Assembly: GCF_014486695.1 (NCBI RefSeq)
Contig: NZ_JACTAB010000004.1
Coordinates: forward strand, 292,498 to 356,497
DNA from: Flavobacterium buctense
Lineage (GTDB): Bacteria; Bacteroidota; Bacteroidia; Flavobacteriales; Flavobacteriaceae
Length of the DNA stretch: 64,000 nt
Direction: 5' to 3'
The notes under the pieces were generated by a model. That model ran no database searches. It was not told where the DNA came from and was given only the letters and a program-made list of their open reading frames with translations. Positions 36,576 through 43,536 of this stretch are shown one piece after another (position 1 is the first letter of the stretch; the number at the start of each line of letters is the position of its first letter). Position numbers and translations under genes: made by a program.

Positions 36576-36610
36576 TTTGTAAATAATGGAAATTCAATAA
36601 ATTAAAAATA

Positions 36611-36633
36611 TTATTTATATTTAATCTAAATAA
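36611..36633 (+). promoter_or_regulatory. Palindromic operator 1 of the TonB receptor gene (putative iron box)
   Basis: TTATTTATA - TTTAA - TCTAAATAA is a 9-5-9 palindrome matching in 8 of 9 positions. It lies upstream of the promoter. Confidence 0.5.
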
Positions 36634-36658
36634 ACTTTTATATTCCACTTCTCGTATA

Positions 36659-36666
36659 TATATTTG
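36659..36666 (+). promoter_or_regulatory. TonB receptor -7 promoter box
   Basis: TATATTTG fits TAnnTTTG. It sits between the two palindromes, 28 bp before the ATG at 36695. Confidence 0.55.
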
Positions 36667-36671
36667 CATCG

Positions 36672-36694
36672 TTATTTTTAATTATTCTAAATAA
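36672..36694 (+). promoter_or_regulatory. Palindromic operator 2 of the TonB receptor gene (putative iron box)
   Basis: TTATTTTTA - ATTAT - TCTAAATAA repeats the right half-site of operator 1 exactly with the same 5-bp spacer, and ends on the base before the start codon. Confidence 0.5.
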
Positions 36695-38929
36695 ATGAAC
36701 AGATATACAACAATTCTCGCCTTAACACTTACTACTAGTGCTATTGGTTTTTCCCAAGAAGCCAATACTAATTTTCAAGAAGACCTTTATGCAGTGAATG
36801 ATACTGTAAAAAACAAAAAAGGTGAAGTCCTTCAAGAAGTGGTCATTATTTCCCAACAACAAAAAACAATTGTAAAAGGTGGTAAAACCAATATCAAACC
36901 ACTTGACTTACCTCAAGCTACATTTGTGATTGGTAAAGAAACCATCAAACAACAACAAATTTTAAGATTGTCTGATGCTTTAAAAAATGCAAATGGTGTT
37001 TATGTTTCTGGTGCGAGTAATGCCTCTGGAAATAACCAAGAAGAATTAGGCTCAAGAGGTTTTACCTTTAGCGGCGGAAATACATTTAAAAATGGTATTC
37101 GCTTCAACGGTTCTTTAATCCCTGAAACGAGTTCATTGGAAAGCATTGAAATTCTTAAAGGAAGTGCGGCGATTTTGTACGGAAACGTAGCACCAGGAGG
37201 AATTTTAAACCTTATCACCAAAAAACCAAGATTTGACCATGGTGGTGAATTGAGTTTCAGAGGAACGGAATACAATTTTTTCAAACCAACCGTTGACGTT
37301 TACGGTGCTGTAAACAACAGCAATACTGTAGCTTACCGATTTATCAGCAGTTACGAACAAGGCAATAGTTTTAGAGATAATGTACAAACACAACGCATTT
37401 ATTTCAATCCGTCTTTCCTGTTTGATATCTCTGCAAAGACCAATATCTTGATTGAGGCCGATTACACCAAAGACAACAGAACACCTGATTTTGGTTTGGC
37501 CGCCATTGATTATAAAGTAGTTGAATTGCCTATAAACTCTTTCTTAGGTTTCAACTGGGGAAGATTTGATTCAGAGCAAACAGGTTTTACATCAACCATT
37601 AATCATGATTTGAATAAAAACTGGCAAGTAAAAGGTATCTTTTCGTACCAAGGTTACAGCACTAATTTGTTGTCGAGTTTGAGGCCAAATGCCGGAATTA
37701 ACGACCCTAACAATCCAAACAACAATCTAGTTCGTGCCAATGGAGATTGGATTCGAGGGGTTCAAAAAGCCGATACTGAGCAAGATTACAGTTTGGTTGA
37801 ATTCGATTTAAACGGAAAATTCAATACTGGAAAAATAAAACATACTTTACTAGTTGGTGCCGATGCCGACCAAAGCAATACCGCTACTTTAGCGTATAAA
37901 AACATCAATTATTACGACAAAATAAACATCTATAATCCGTCGGTGATTCTTGAAAAAAATTCAATTTATGCCAATACCGTTGTGCCTACAATGGATAAAA
38001 ACACAAATGCCGATGCCAATATAAAAAGAGCCGGAGTTTATTTTCAAGACTTAATCGAATTGCATACAAAATTCAAAGTATTGGCCGGTTTGCGTTACAG
38101 CTATTTGGAAAGCACTACAAACACTTTGACTTTTTCCACAAACGCTAACGTTGAAACTACAACCAACGATAATATAGTTTCGCCAAAAATTGGTTTTGTA
38201 TTCCAACCTACCACAAATAACTCCATTTTTGCCAGCTATTCTGATTCATTTGTGTTGAATACCGGAACCGACAGAAACCTAAATACTTTGCCACATTCTA
38301 CCATTAATCAATACGAAGTTGGGCTTAAAAATGAATTCTTCAAAGGTCATTTGGTAGCTAATTTGACTACTTATTTAATTGACTACAGTAATTTGGCACA
38401 AACCGATTTCTCCAACGGAAACACCAACACCAACATCAAAGAATTGGCCGGAGCTTACCAAAGTAAAGGAGTTGAATTAGATGTTACAGGTCACCACAAA
38501 GGGTTAAGATTGATTGCAGGATACAGTTTTAACGAAACAAAATATACTAAAAGTAATATTTATAACACCGGAACTTATTTGAGATTTTCACCAAAACATA
38601 CAGCCAATGCGAGCGCGTTTTATACTTTTGAAAATACCAAATTAAAAGGTTTCGAAATTGGTTTGCAATCAACTTATATCGGAGAACGATTAGGCGGAAG
38701 ATTAAGACCAAACAACGCTTCTACTGCGGCTGAATTGGCGAGAAAACCAATCCCGGTTGAAGGATTTTTACAATTCGATGCTTCCGTTGGTTATTCAATC
38801 AAAAATTTCTCTATCAGAGCCAGATTATCCAATTTAGGAAATATCGTGAATTATTATGTATACGATGACAATACCGTAACCCCGATTGCCCCAAGAATGC
38901 TAACCACAACTTTGTCTTATAAATTCTAA
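36695..38929 (+). CDS. TonB-dependent siderophore receptor
   Basis: The 744-residue outer-membrane receptor has a signal peptide (about 1-20). A plug domain follows (about 60-185: LPQATFVIGKETIKQQ, LKGSAAILYGNVAPGGILNLITKKP, the classic siderophore-receptor segment). A 22-strand barrel fills the rest and ends YKF for BAM insertion. There is no CarboxypepD_reg domain, so it is not SusC-type. The FhuA/FepA-like plug motif and the PepSY gene 3 bp downstream point to ferric-siderophore uptake. Two identical half-site palindromes flank its promoter. Confidence 0.92.
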   Translation: MNRYTTILALTLTTSAIGFSQEANTNFQEDLYAVNDTVKNKKGEVLQEVVIISQQQKTIVKGGKTNIKPLDLPQATFVIGKETIKQQQILRLSDALKNANGVYVSGASNASGNNQEELGSRGFTFSGGNTFKNGIRFNGSLIPETSSLESIEILKGSAAILYGNVAPGGILNLITKKPRFDHGGELSFRGTEYNFFKPTVDVYGAVNNSNTVAYRFISSYEQGNSFRDNVQTQRIYFNPSFLFDISAKTNILIEADYTKDNRTPDFGLAAIDYKVVELPINSFLGFNWGRFDSEQTGFTSTINHDLNKNWQVKGIFSYQGYSTNLLSSLRPNAGINDPNNPNNNLVRANGDWIRGVQKADTEQDYSLVEFDLNGKFNTGKIKHTLLVGADADQSNTATLAYKNINYYDKINIYNPSVILEKNSIYANTVVPTMDKNTNADANIKRAGVYFQDLIELHTKFKVLAGLRYSYLESTTNTLTFSTNANVETTTNDNIVSPKIGFVFQPTTNNSIFASYSDSFVLNTGTDRNLNTLPHSTINQYEVGLKNEFFKGHLVANLTTYLIDYSNLAQTDFSNGNTNTNIKELAGAYQSKGVELDVTGHHKGLRLIAGYSFNETKYTKSNIYNTGTYLRFSPKHTANASAFYTFENTKLKGFEIGLQSTYIGERLGGRLRPNNASTAAELARKPIPVEGFLQFDASVGYSIKNFSIRARLSNLGNIVNYYVYDDNTVTPIAPRMLTTTLSYKF

Positions 38930-38932
38930 AAA

Positions 38933-39481
38933 ATGAAGCAAGCTACCATCAGAAATTTGCACCGCGACTTAGGTTATTTTTACATTGGGTTGATTATTTC
39001 ATTCGCCTTTTCGGGTATTATGATGAACCACAGAGACCATTGGCATCCCGAAAAATATACGGTTGAAACCAAAGCCATCGAAGTAAAATTACCGGCAGAA
39101 GATAAAATCAGCGAACCGTTTGCGGATTCATTAGGCAAGGCTTTAGGCATTGAGGACAAAATTCGTCGCCATAATGTAAAAGAGGGAAAATTTAAAATTT
39201 CTTTCGAAAAACACGATGTCGAAATTGATATGGCTACCGGAAAAGGAGAAATAGTTTCCTTTCAAAAAACACCGCTCATCAGTCACATGATGAAACTGCA
39301 CAAAAACACTTCCAATTGGTGGATTTATTATTCAGACATCTTTGGAATATCATTGATAACTATAGCTGTCACGGGCGCGATTATGATTCCCGCCGGGAAG
39401 TTTACCTTTAAACGTAGAGGTTGGAAATTGGCCATCGCCGGATTAATTTTCCCTTTATTGTTTCTATTTTTGTTTGGTTAA
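38933..39481 (+). CDS. PepSY-associated TM helix protein
   Basis: The 182-residue membrane protein begins RNLHRDLGYFYIGLIISFAFSGIMMNH. A periplasmic PepSY-like region follows (about 40-110), then LHKNTSNWWIYYSDIFGISLI with a second helix and a third C-terminal helix. Conserved His residues in RNLHRDLG, MMNHRDHWHP and LHKN suggest haem binding, as proposed for PepSY-TM reductases. It is 3 bp after the TonB receptor, so a role in periplasmic reduction of the imported ferric complex is likely. It is shorter than two-PepSY reductases. Confidence 0.87.
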   Translation: MKQATIRNLHRDLGYFYIGLIISFAFSGIMMNHRDHWHPEKYTVETKAIEVKLPAEDKISEPFADSLGKALGIEDKIRRHNVKEGKFKISFEKHDVEIDMATGKGEIVSFQKTPLISHMMKLHKNTSNWWIYYSDIFGISLITIAVTGAIMIPAGKFTFKRRGWKLAIAGLIFPLLFLFLFG

Positions 39482-39490
39482 TTTGCAACG

Positions 39491-39518
39491 AAAAAGCTCC
39501 TAAATTTAGGAGCTTTTT
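39491..39518. terminator. Terminator between PepSY gene and DUF983 gene
   Basis: The palindrome AAAGCTCCTAAATTTAGGAGCTTT is flanked by A and T runs, suiting both converging genes. Confidence 0.8.
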
Positions 39519-39522
39519 TATT

Positions 39523-39885
39523 TTACATCGAATAGTTTTTGAACATATAAATCCAAATCATCCTCGAAAGTCGAATGTTAAAACAACTCAATGCAATAAT
39601 TACTACACCAATAATCGGGATGATTCTTAAATCGAAAGTTTCTTCAAAAAATGGACTTGCAATTAAATAGGTAATGATTCCTTGTCCGACTGTTAGTCCG
39701 TAATTGACAAACATGGCGCCAAAAAAATAACCCGGTTCTTTTTCGAACTTGTAATTACAATGACTGCAATGTTCGTTCATCTTGGGAAACCCAAAACTAA
39801 AAAAGAAGCTCTTATCGGCAAAGACTTTTCCTTTATGACAATTGGGACATTCGTTACGGAAAATATGGTATAGACTTTTTAACAT
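39523..39885 (-). CDS. DUF983 domain-containing protein
   Basis: The 120-residue protein has an N-terminal zinc-ribbon-like pair of motifs, CPNCHKG and CSHCNYKF, then two membrane helices (about 53-75 and 83-103). It starts MLKSLYHIFRNECPNCHKGKV, the usual Bacteroidota DUF983 start. The function is unknown. It is convergent with the PepSY gene. Confidence 0.88.
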   Translation of the reverse strand: MLKSLYHIFRNECPNCHKGKVFADKSFFFSFGFPKMNEHCSHCNYKFEKEPGYFFGAMFVNYGLTVGQGIITYLIASPFFEETFDLRIIPIIGVVIIALSCFNIRLSRMIWIYMFKNYSM

Positions 39886-39924
39886 AGTGGATTTTTATGC
39901 AAAGATAGATACTGTGAGACCAAA

Positions 39925-39960
39925 CAAAAAATAAAACCCGCTCATCAATGAACGGGTTTA
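39925..39960 (-). terminator. Terminator of pepD
   Basis: AAACCCG (39934-39940) pairs with CGGGTTT (39953-39959), with further pairing of TCAT and ATGA inside. A T run follows on the minus strand. Confidence 0.8.
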
Positions 39961-39982
39961 TCTATTTTCTAAATTCTATTCT

Positions 39983-41446
39983 CTATTTTCTTTCGGGAAT
40001 ACTCGCCAAAATCTCCAAGAAAAACTTCCAGAATTTCTGAGAAGATTTAATCGAAGCTCTTTCATCAGGACTGTGCGCACCATGGATTGTTGGCCCAAAA
40101 GAAATCATATCCATTCCCGGATAATTAGTCCCTAAAATACCGCATTCCAATCCGGCGTGACAAGCCACTACATTGGGTTTGGCGCCGTTTTGTTTTTCGT
40201 AAATATTGACTAAAACGTCTAAGATTTCTGAATTCACATTCGGTGTCCAACCCGGATAACTTCCGCCAAATTCCACTTCGCATCCAAACAATTCATAAGC
40301 CGAGCGCAAGCCATTTGCCAAATCCATTTTAGAAGTTTCAACAGATGAACGAGTCAAATTCTGAATTGAAATCTCGCCATCCTTAACAATTACACGAGCA
40401 ATATTATTGGAGGTTTCTACCAAGTCTTCCATATCGGCAGACATACGGTAAACGCCATTGTGCGCGGCATAAATCGAACGCAACAAACCTTCCTGAACGC
40501 CTAAATCCATTACTTTGGAAGGCAAATCGCTTTTTACAATTTCGATAGTCAAACTCGGCTCCATTGTTTTGTACTCGGTTTTGATATCGGTAATGATTTC
40601 CTGCATGTCAAATACAAACGCTTCGTCATACATTCCGGCCACAATCACTTTGGCAACGCTTTCACGCGGAATTGCATTGCGCAAACTTCCACCGCTGATT
40701 TCGGCAATTTGCAAACCAAAATTCTCAAAACCGTCGAATAATAAACGGTTCATGATTTTATTGGCATTTCCTAAACCTTTATTAATATCCATTCCTGAGT
40801 GTCCACCATTTAAACCTTTTACGGTGATGGTGTAACCTTCGGAACCTTCAGGCGTTTCTTCTTCGTTATATCTTCTGGTCGCCGTTACATCAATACCACC
40901 GGCACAACCAATATCAATTTCATCGTCTTCTTCGGTATCCAAATTCAATAGGATTTCACCTTTTAGAATACCGCCTTTTAAGTTCAAAGCGCCGGTCATT
41001 CCGGTTTCTTCGTCAATGGTAAAAAGTGCGTCAATCGCAGGGTGTGGAATATCTTTACTTTCCAAAATAGCCATAATGGCCGCAACACCTAAACCGTTGT
41101 CAGCACCCAAAGTAGTTCCTTTGGCACGAACCCAGTCTCCGTCCACATACATGTCGATGCCTTGGGTTAAAAAGTCGAAATCGGTGTCGTTATTTTTTTG
41201 GTGCACCATATCCAAATGGCCTTGCAGCACAATAGTTTTGCGGTTTTCCATACCCGGAGTAGCCGGTTTGCGAATGATTACATTTCGGATATCGTCTTCA
41301 AAAGTTTCCAATCCCAAACTGTTTCCGAAGTTTTTCATGAATTCAATTACGCGTTCCTCTTTTTTGGACGGTCGAGGCACCGCATTTAAATCGGCAAACT
41401 TGTTCCAAAGTGCTTTGGGTTCAAGGTTTCTAATTTCTTGGCTCAT
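39983..41446 (-). CDS. pepD: Aminoacyl-histidine dipeptidase (M20)
   Basis: The 487-residue zinc peptidase hydrolyses Xaa-His dipeptides such as carnosine. The metal site residues are visible: LQGHLDMVHQKN (His), GADNGLGVAAIMAI (Asp), DEETGMTGA (Glu), and a C-terminal THGAHSP-like GPTIHGAHSPDE (His). The dimerisation lid is inserted in the middle as in PepD. The length matches the family. The leader between promoter (41550-41557) and start contains an inverted pair of 8-bp-period arrays. Confidence 0.94.
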   Translation of the reverse strand: MSQEIRNLEPKALWNKFADLNAVPRPSKKEERVIEFMKNFGNSLGLETFEDDIRNVIIRKPATPGMENRKTIVLQGHLDMVHQKNNDTDFDFLTQGIDMYVDGDWVRAKGTTLGADNGLGVAAIMAILESKDIPHPAIDALFTIDEETGMTGALNLKGGILKGEILLNLDTEEDDEIDIGCAGGIDVTATRRYNEEETPEGSEGYTITVKGLNGGHSGMDINKGLGNANKIMNRLLFDGFENFGLQIAEISGGSLRNAIPRESVAKVIVAGMYDEAFVFDMQEIITDIKTEYKTMEPSLTIEIVKSDLPSKVMDLGVQEGLLRSIYAAHNGVYRMSADMEDLVETSNNIARVIVKDGEISIQNLTRSSVETSKMDLANGLRSAYELFGCEVEFGGSYPGWTPNVNSEILDVLVNIYEKQNGAKPNVVACHAGLECGILGTNYPGMDMISFGPTIHGAHSPDERASIKSSQKFWKFFLEILASIPERK

Positions 41447-41461
41447 TTTTAAAAAAAGTTT

Positions 41462-41544
41462 CTAAGTTACTAAGTGGCTAAGTTCCTGAGTTTTTTTTGC
41501 TGCGCTACTCAGTAACTTAGTTACTCAGCTGCTCAGCTACTCAA
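41462..41544. repeat. Inverted pair of 8-bp-period arrays in the pepD leader
   Basis: Left: CTAAGTTA, CTAAGTGG, CTAAGTTC, CTGAGTTT (41462-41493). Right, inverted: CTACTCAG, TAACTTAG, TTACTCAG, CTGCTCAG, CTACTCAA (41505-41544). The arms could pair into a hairpin in the pepD 5' leader. Confidence 0.8.
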
Positions 41545-41549
41545 CTTGG

Positions 41550-41557
41550 CAAAGTTA
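41550..41557 (-). promoter_or_regulatory. pepD -7 promoter box
   Basis: TAACTTTG followed by CC on the minus strand fits TAnnTTTG. The leader to the pepD start would be about 95 nt and consist largely of the repeat arrays. Confidence 0.55.
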
Positions 41558-41610
41558 CAAAGTTTAACTACTTTAGAAATTGAATTGTGATTATATTTAC
41601 ATTTTAAAAA

Positions 41611-42672
41611 TTGACCTTGAAACGCAAATACATCCTTCCTTTATTTTTATTAATTCAGATAGTATTTCTGAAAATCCTTGCCTTTTTTCCTGAAACGGTG
41701 GAACGCTTTTACAGTAACGGATTGTATGTTTGGATTTCCAGTTTTTCTAGGACAGTGTTGGGTAAAATCCCATTTTCTGTTGGCGATATTATCTACGGAA
41801 TCACTATTATCTATTGCATTTACTGGTTTTTCAAGAATAGAAAGTTAAATTGGAAAGACAAGATTTGGGCTTCGTTAAGCTTTATCTCTGTAGCTTATTT
41901 TTTATTTCATTTCTTATGGGCATTCAATTATTATCGCGTGCCGCTTTTTGAAAAAATGGATATCAAAAGAGAATATTCAGATGCCGATTTAATTGCTTTT
42001 ACCCAAAAACTGATTGTCAAAACCAACGAAGTTCAATTTGCCATAACCAAAGACAAAACTAAGAAAGTAGTCAATCCCCATTCGCAAGACAGCATTTTCA
42101 AACTGACGCAGTATGGCTATGATCATTTGGCCAAACAATATCCGATTTTCAAATATGAAACCCCAAGCCGAAAGAAATCCTTGATGAGTTTACCGTTAAC
42201 CTATATGGGTTTTGGCGGTTATTTGAATCCGTTTACCAATGAAGCCCAAGTCAACGACAAATTACCAATGTATGGTTTTCCGAATGTCGTTTGCCACGAA
42301 ATGGCACATCAGATAGGCTTTGGCAGTGAAAGCGAATGTAATTTTATCGGATTTATGGCTGGAGTTAAAAATAAGGATTTATATTTTCAATATTCGGCTT
42401 TATCGAACGCCTTACGCTATTGCATGTCAAACATTGGAGCAAAAAACGAAAAAGAATTCAACCGGTTAAAAGTCAAAATCAATCCGGGAATTTTGGAAAA
42501 TTATAAAGAGAGCGAGAAGTTTTGGGAACAATATGACACTTTTATTGACAAAGCATTTCACGCTTTTTATGACCAATATTTAAAATCCAACCAACAAGAA
42601 GACGGCATCGACAGTTATAGTAAGTTTGTGGATTTGTTGATTAATTACTATAAGGATAAGGAGATAAAATAA
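41611..42672 (+). CDS. DUF3810 domain-containing membrane metalloprotein
   Basis: The 353-residue protein has three N-terminal membrane helices (about 10-30, 55-75, 90-108) and then a soluble domain with VVCHEMAHQIGFGSES, an HExxH zinc-peptidase motif. LPLTYMGFGGYLNPFTNEA precedes it. I recognise DUF3810; the peptidase activity is inferred from the motif. No ATG precedes the first helix, so the start is probably TTG at 41611 or TTG at 41617. Confidence 0.85.
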   Translation: MTLKRKYILPLFLLIQIVFLKILAFFPETVERFYSNGLYVWISSFSRTVLGKIPFSVGDIIYGITIIYCIYWFFKNRKLNWKDKIWASLSFISVAYFLFHFLWAFNYYRVPLFEKMDIKREYSDADLIAFTQKLIVKTNEVQFAITKDKTKKVVNPHSQDSIFKLTQYGYDHLAKQYPIFKYETPSRKKSLMSLPLTYMGFGGYLNPFTNEAQVNDKLPMYGFPNVVCHEMAHQIGFGSESECNFIGFMAGVKNKDLYFQYSALSNALRYCMSNIGAKNEKEFNRLKVKINPGILENYKESEKFWEQYDTFIDKAFHAFYDQYLKSNQQEDGIDSYSKFVDLLINYYKDKEIK

Positions 42673-42676
42673 GTCT

Positions 42677-42711
42677 GTGACCTCGACTGGATTCAAACTA
42701 GTAACCTTCTG
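42677..42711 (-). pseudogene. tRNA 3'-end remnant (tRNA-Arg(ACG)-like)
   Basis: Read on the minus strand, CAGAAGGTTAC, then ACTAG-TTTGAAT-CCAGT, then CGAGGTCAC gives a variable loop, a T-arm (with one A-C mismatch in the stem) and the 3' acceptor strand. The 5' half of a tRNA is missing. From memory the sequence matches the 3' half of tRNA-Arg(ACG) of Flavobacterium. It may be an old attachment-site scar. Confidence 0.55.
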
Positions 42712-42714
42712 AAA

Positions 42715-42740
42715 AACAAAAAAACACCTAATGAGGTGGT
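42715..42740 (-). terminator. Terminator-like hairpin next to the tRNA remnant
   Basis: On the minus strand CACCT-CATT-AGGTG is followed by seven T. The stem is short but the T run is good. Confidence 0.55.
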
Positions 42741-42848
42741 TTGTCTTTTAATCACAAAAGGATTTTGCTTCGATTTAAATTTACAATAAGCATCTAACTA
42801 CCGGCAAAAACCGAATGTCCACAGGACATTCTCCTCTTAATATCAAAT

Positions 42849-42901
42849 GCTTTGATAATTCATTAAAACAAAAAAAATGATCAAGTAAACTTGTCATTTT
42901 T
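42849..42901 (-). repeat. 53-bp direct repeat with terminator, copy 1
   Basis: It is identical over 53 bases to 42947-42999. The unit begins GCTTTGATAATTCATTAAAA and includes the AATGATCAAG/CTTGTCATT hairpin with a T run on the minus strand. Confidence 0.85.
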
Positions 42902-42946
42902 ATACTTTCACAAAGGATTTTGCTTCGCAACATCCTTCAAAGCTCC

Positions 42947-42999
42947 GCTTTGATAATTCATTAAAACAAAAAAAATGATCAAGTAAACTTGTCATTTTT
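42947..42999 (-). repeat. 53-bp direct repeat with terminator, copy 2 (tRNA operon terminator)
   Basis: It is identical to copy 1, 98 bp away. This copy lies 23 bp past the tRNA-Arg 3' end and is the likely terminator of the tRNA operon. Confidence 0.85.
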
Positions 43000-43021
43000 T
43001 CTGTTTGAATGAATTCATTCG

Positions 43022-43095
43022 TGATCCCAGAAGGATTCGAACCTTCGACCTACTGCTTAGAAGGCAGTTGCTCTATCCAGCTGAGCTATGGAACC
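43022..43095 (-). tRNA. tRNA-Arg(TCT)
   Basis: The cloverleaf reads on the minus strand: acceptor GGTTCCA with TGGGATC, D-arm GCTC/GAGC, anticodon stem ACTGC/GCAGT with loop CTTCTAA (anticodon TCT), T-arm GAAGGTTCGAATCCTTC, discriminator A. CCA is not encoded. It is the last gene of the Ser-Pro-Arg tRNA cluster. Confidence 0.95.
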
Positions 43096-43122
43096 ATGCT
43101 AAAAAAAATATCTTTAAAATTG

Positions 43123-43197
43123 TCGGGGTGGCAGGATTCGAACCTGCGGCCTCCTGCTCCCAAAGCAGGCGCGATAACCGGGCTACGCTACACCCCG
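43123..43197 (-). tRNA. tRNA-Pro(TGG)
   Basis: Acceptor CGGGGTG pairs with CACCCCG, anticodon stem CCTGC/GCAGG with loop TTTGGGA (anticodon TGG), and T-arm GCAGGTTCGAATCCTGC. CCA is not encoded. It is the middle gene of the minus-strand cluster. Confidence 0.95.
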
Positions 43198-43202
43198 AAA
43201 AG

Positions 43203-43286
43203 CGGAGAGACAGGGACTCGAACCCTGGCGACGGTTACCCGTCGACAGATTAGCAATCTGCTCCATTACCGCTCTGGCACCTCTCC
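43203..43286 (-). tRNA. tRNA-Ser(GCT)
   Basis: Acceptor GGAGAGG pairs with TCTCTCC, anticodon loop TTGCTAA (anticodon GCT), a long class II variable arm CGACGGGTAACCGTCG, T-arm CAGGGTTCGAGTCCCTG and discriminator G. It is the first gene of the cluster; the -7 box TACATTTG is at 43329-43336. Confidence 0.95.
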
Positions 43287-43328
43287 TAATTCGTCAATTT
43301 GTAAAAGAACATTTTCTTAAAGCGGTTG

Positions 43329-43336
43329 CAAATGTA
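43329..43336 (-). promoter_or_regulatory. -7 promoter box of the tRNA cluster
   Basis: TACATTTG on the minus strand fits TAnnTTTG and lies about 43 bp upstream of tRNA-Ser. Confidence 0.6.
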
Positions 43337-43503
43337 ATTTATCATTCTATAATTTACAACTATTTCATTTCTTTTTTTAGATTATAAAACAAATAAATGC
43401 CAAATAACTTCACTATCAACAAGGTAGAAACACTATATTTTATTTAATCCTTTACAAATAAAGATTTATTGGGCTTACGATTCATTATTTTACAATAAAA
43501 GTT

Positions 43504-43511
43504 TAGATTTG
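43504..43511 (+). promoter_or_regulatory. Thiolase -7 promoter box
   Basis: TAGATTTG followed by C fits TAnnTTTG, 25 bp before the ATG at 43537. Confidence 0.55.
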
Positions 43512-43536
43512 CAGGACAAACAAACAACAGAATATC

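Larger units (their letters stand above)
42673..43021. other. 349-bp gene-free region between DUF3810 and tRNA-Arg
   Basis: It holds, in order, the tRNA 3' remnant, a terminator-like hairpin, a pair of related CACAAARGGATTTTGCTTCG segments (42753 and 42909) and two copies of a 53-bp repeat that each contain a minus-strand terminator. I see no reading frame of interest here. Confidence 0.7.

Noticed and set aside
36695..38929. SusC-type polysaccharide receptor
   Set aside because: There is no CarboxypepD_reg domain and no SusD gene nearby; the plug matches siderophore receptors.
42673..43290. An active integrative element at the tRNA cluster
   Set aside because: There is no integrase or foreign gene; only a remnant and duplicated terminators are visible.
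43005..43320. Plus-strand open frames of 82 and 103 codons with GFEPSTYCLEG- and RRIRTFDLLLRR-like sequence
   Set aside because: They are antisense to the Arg, Pro and Ser tRNA genes; such translated T-arm sequences are a well-known source of false proteins.
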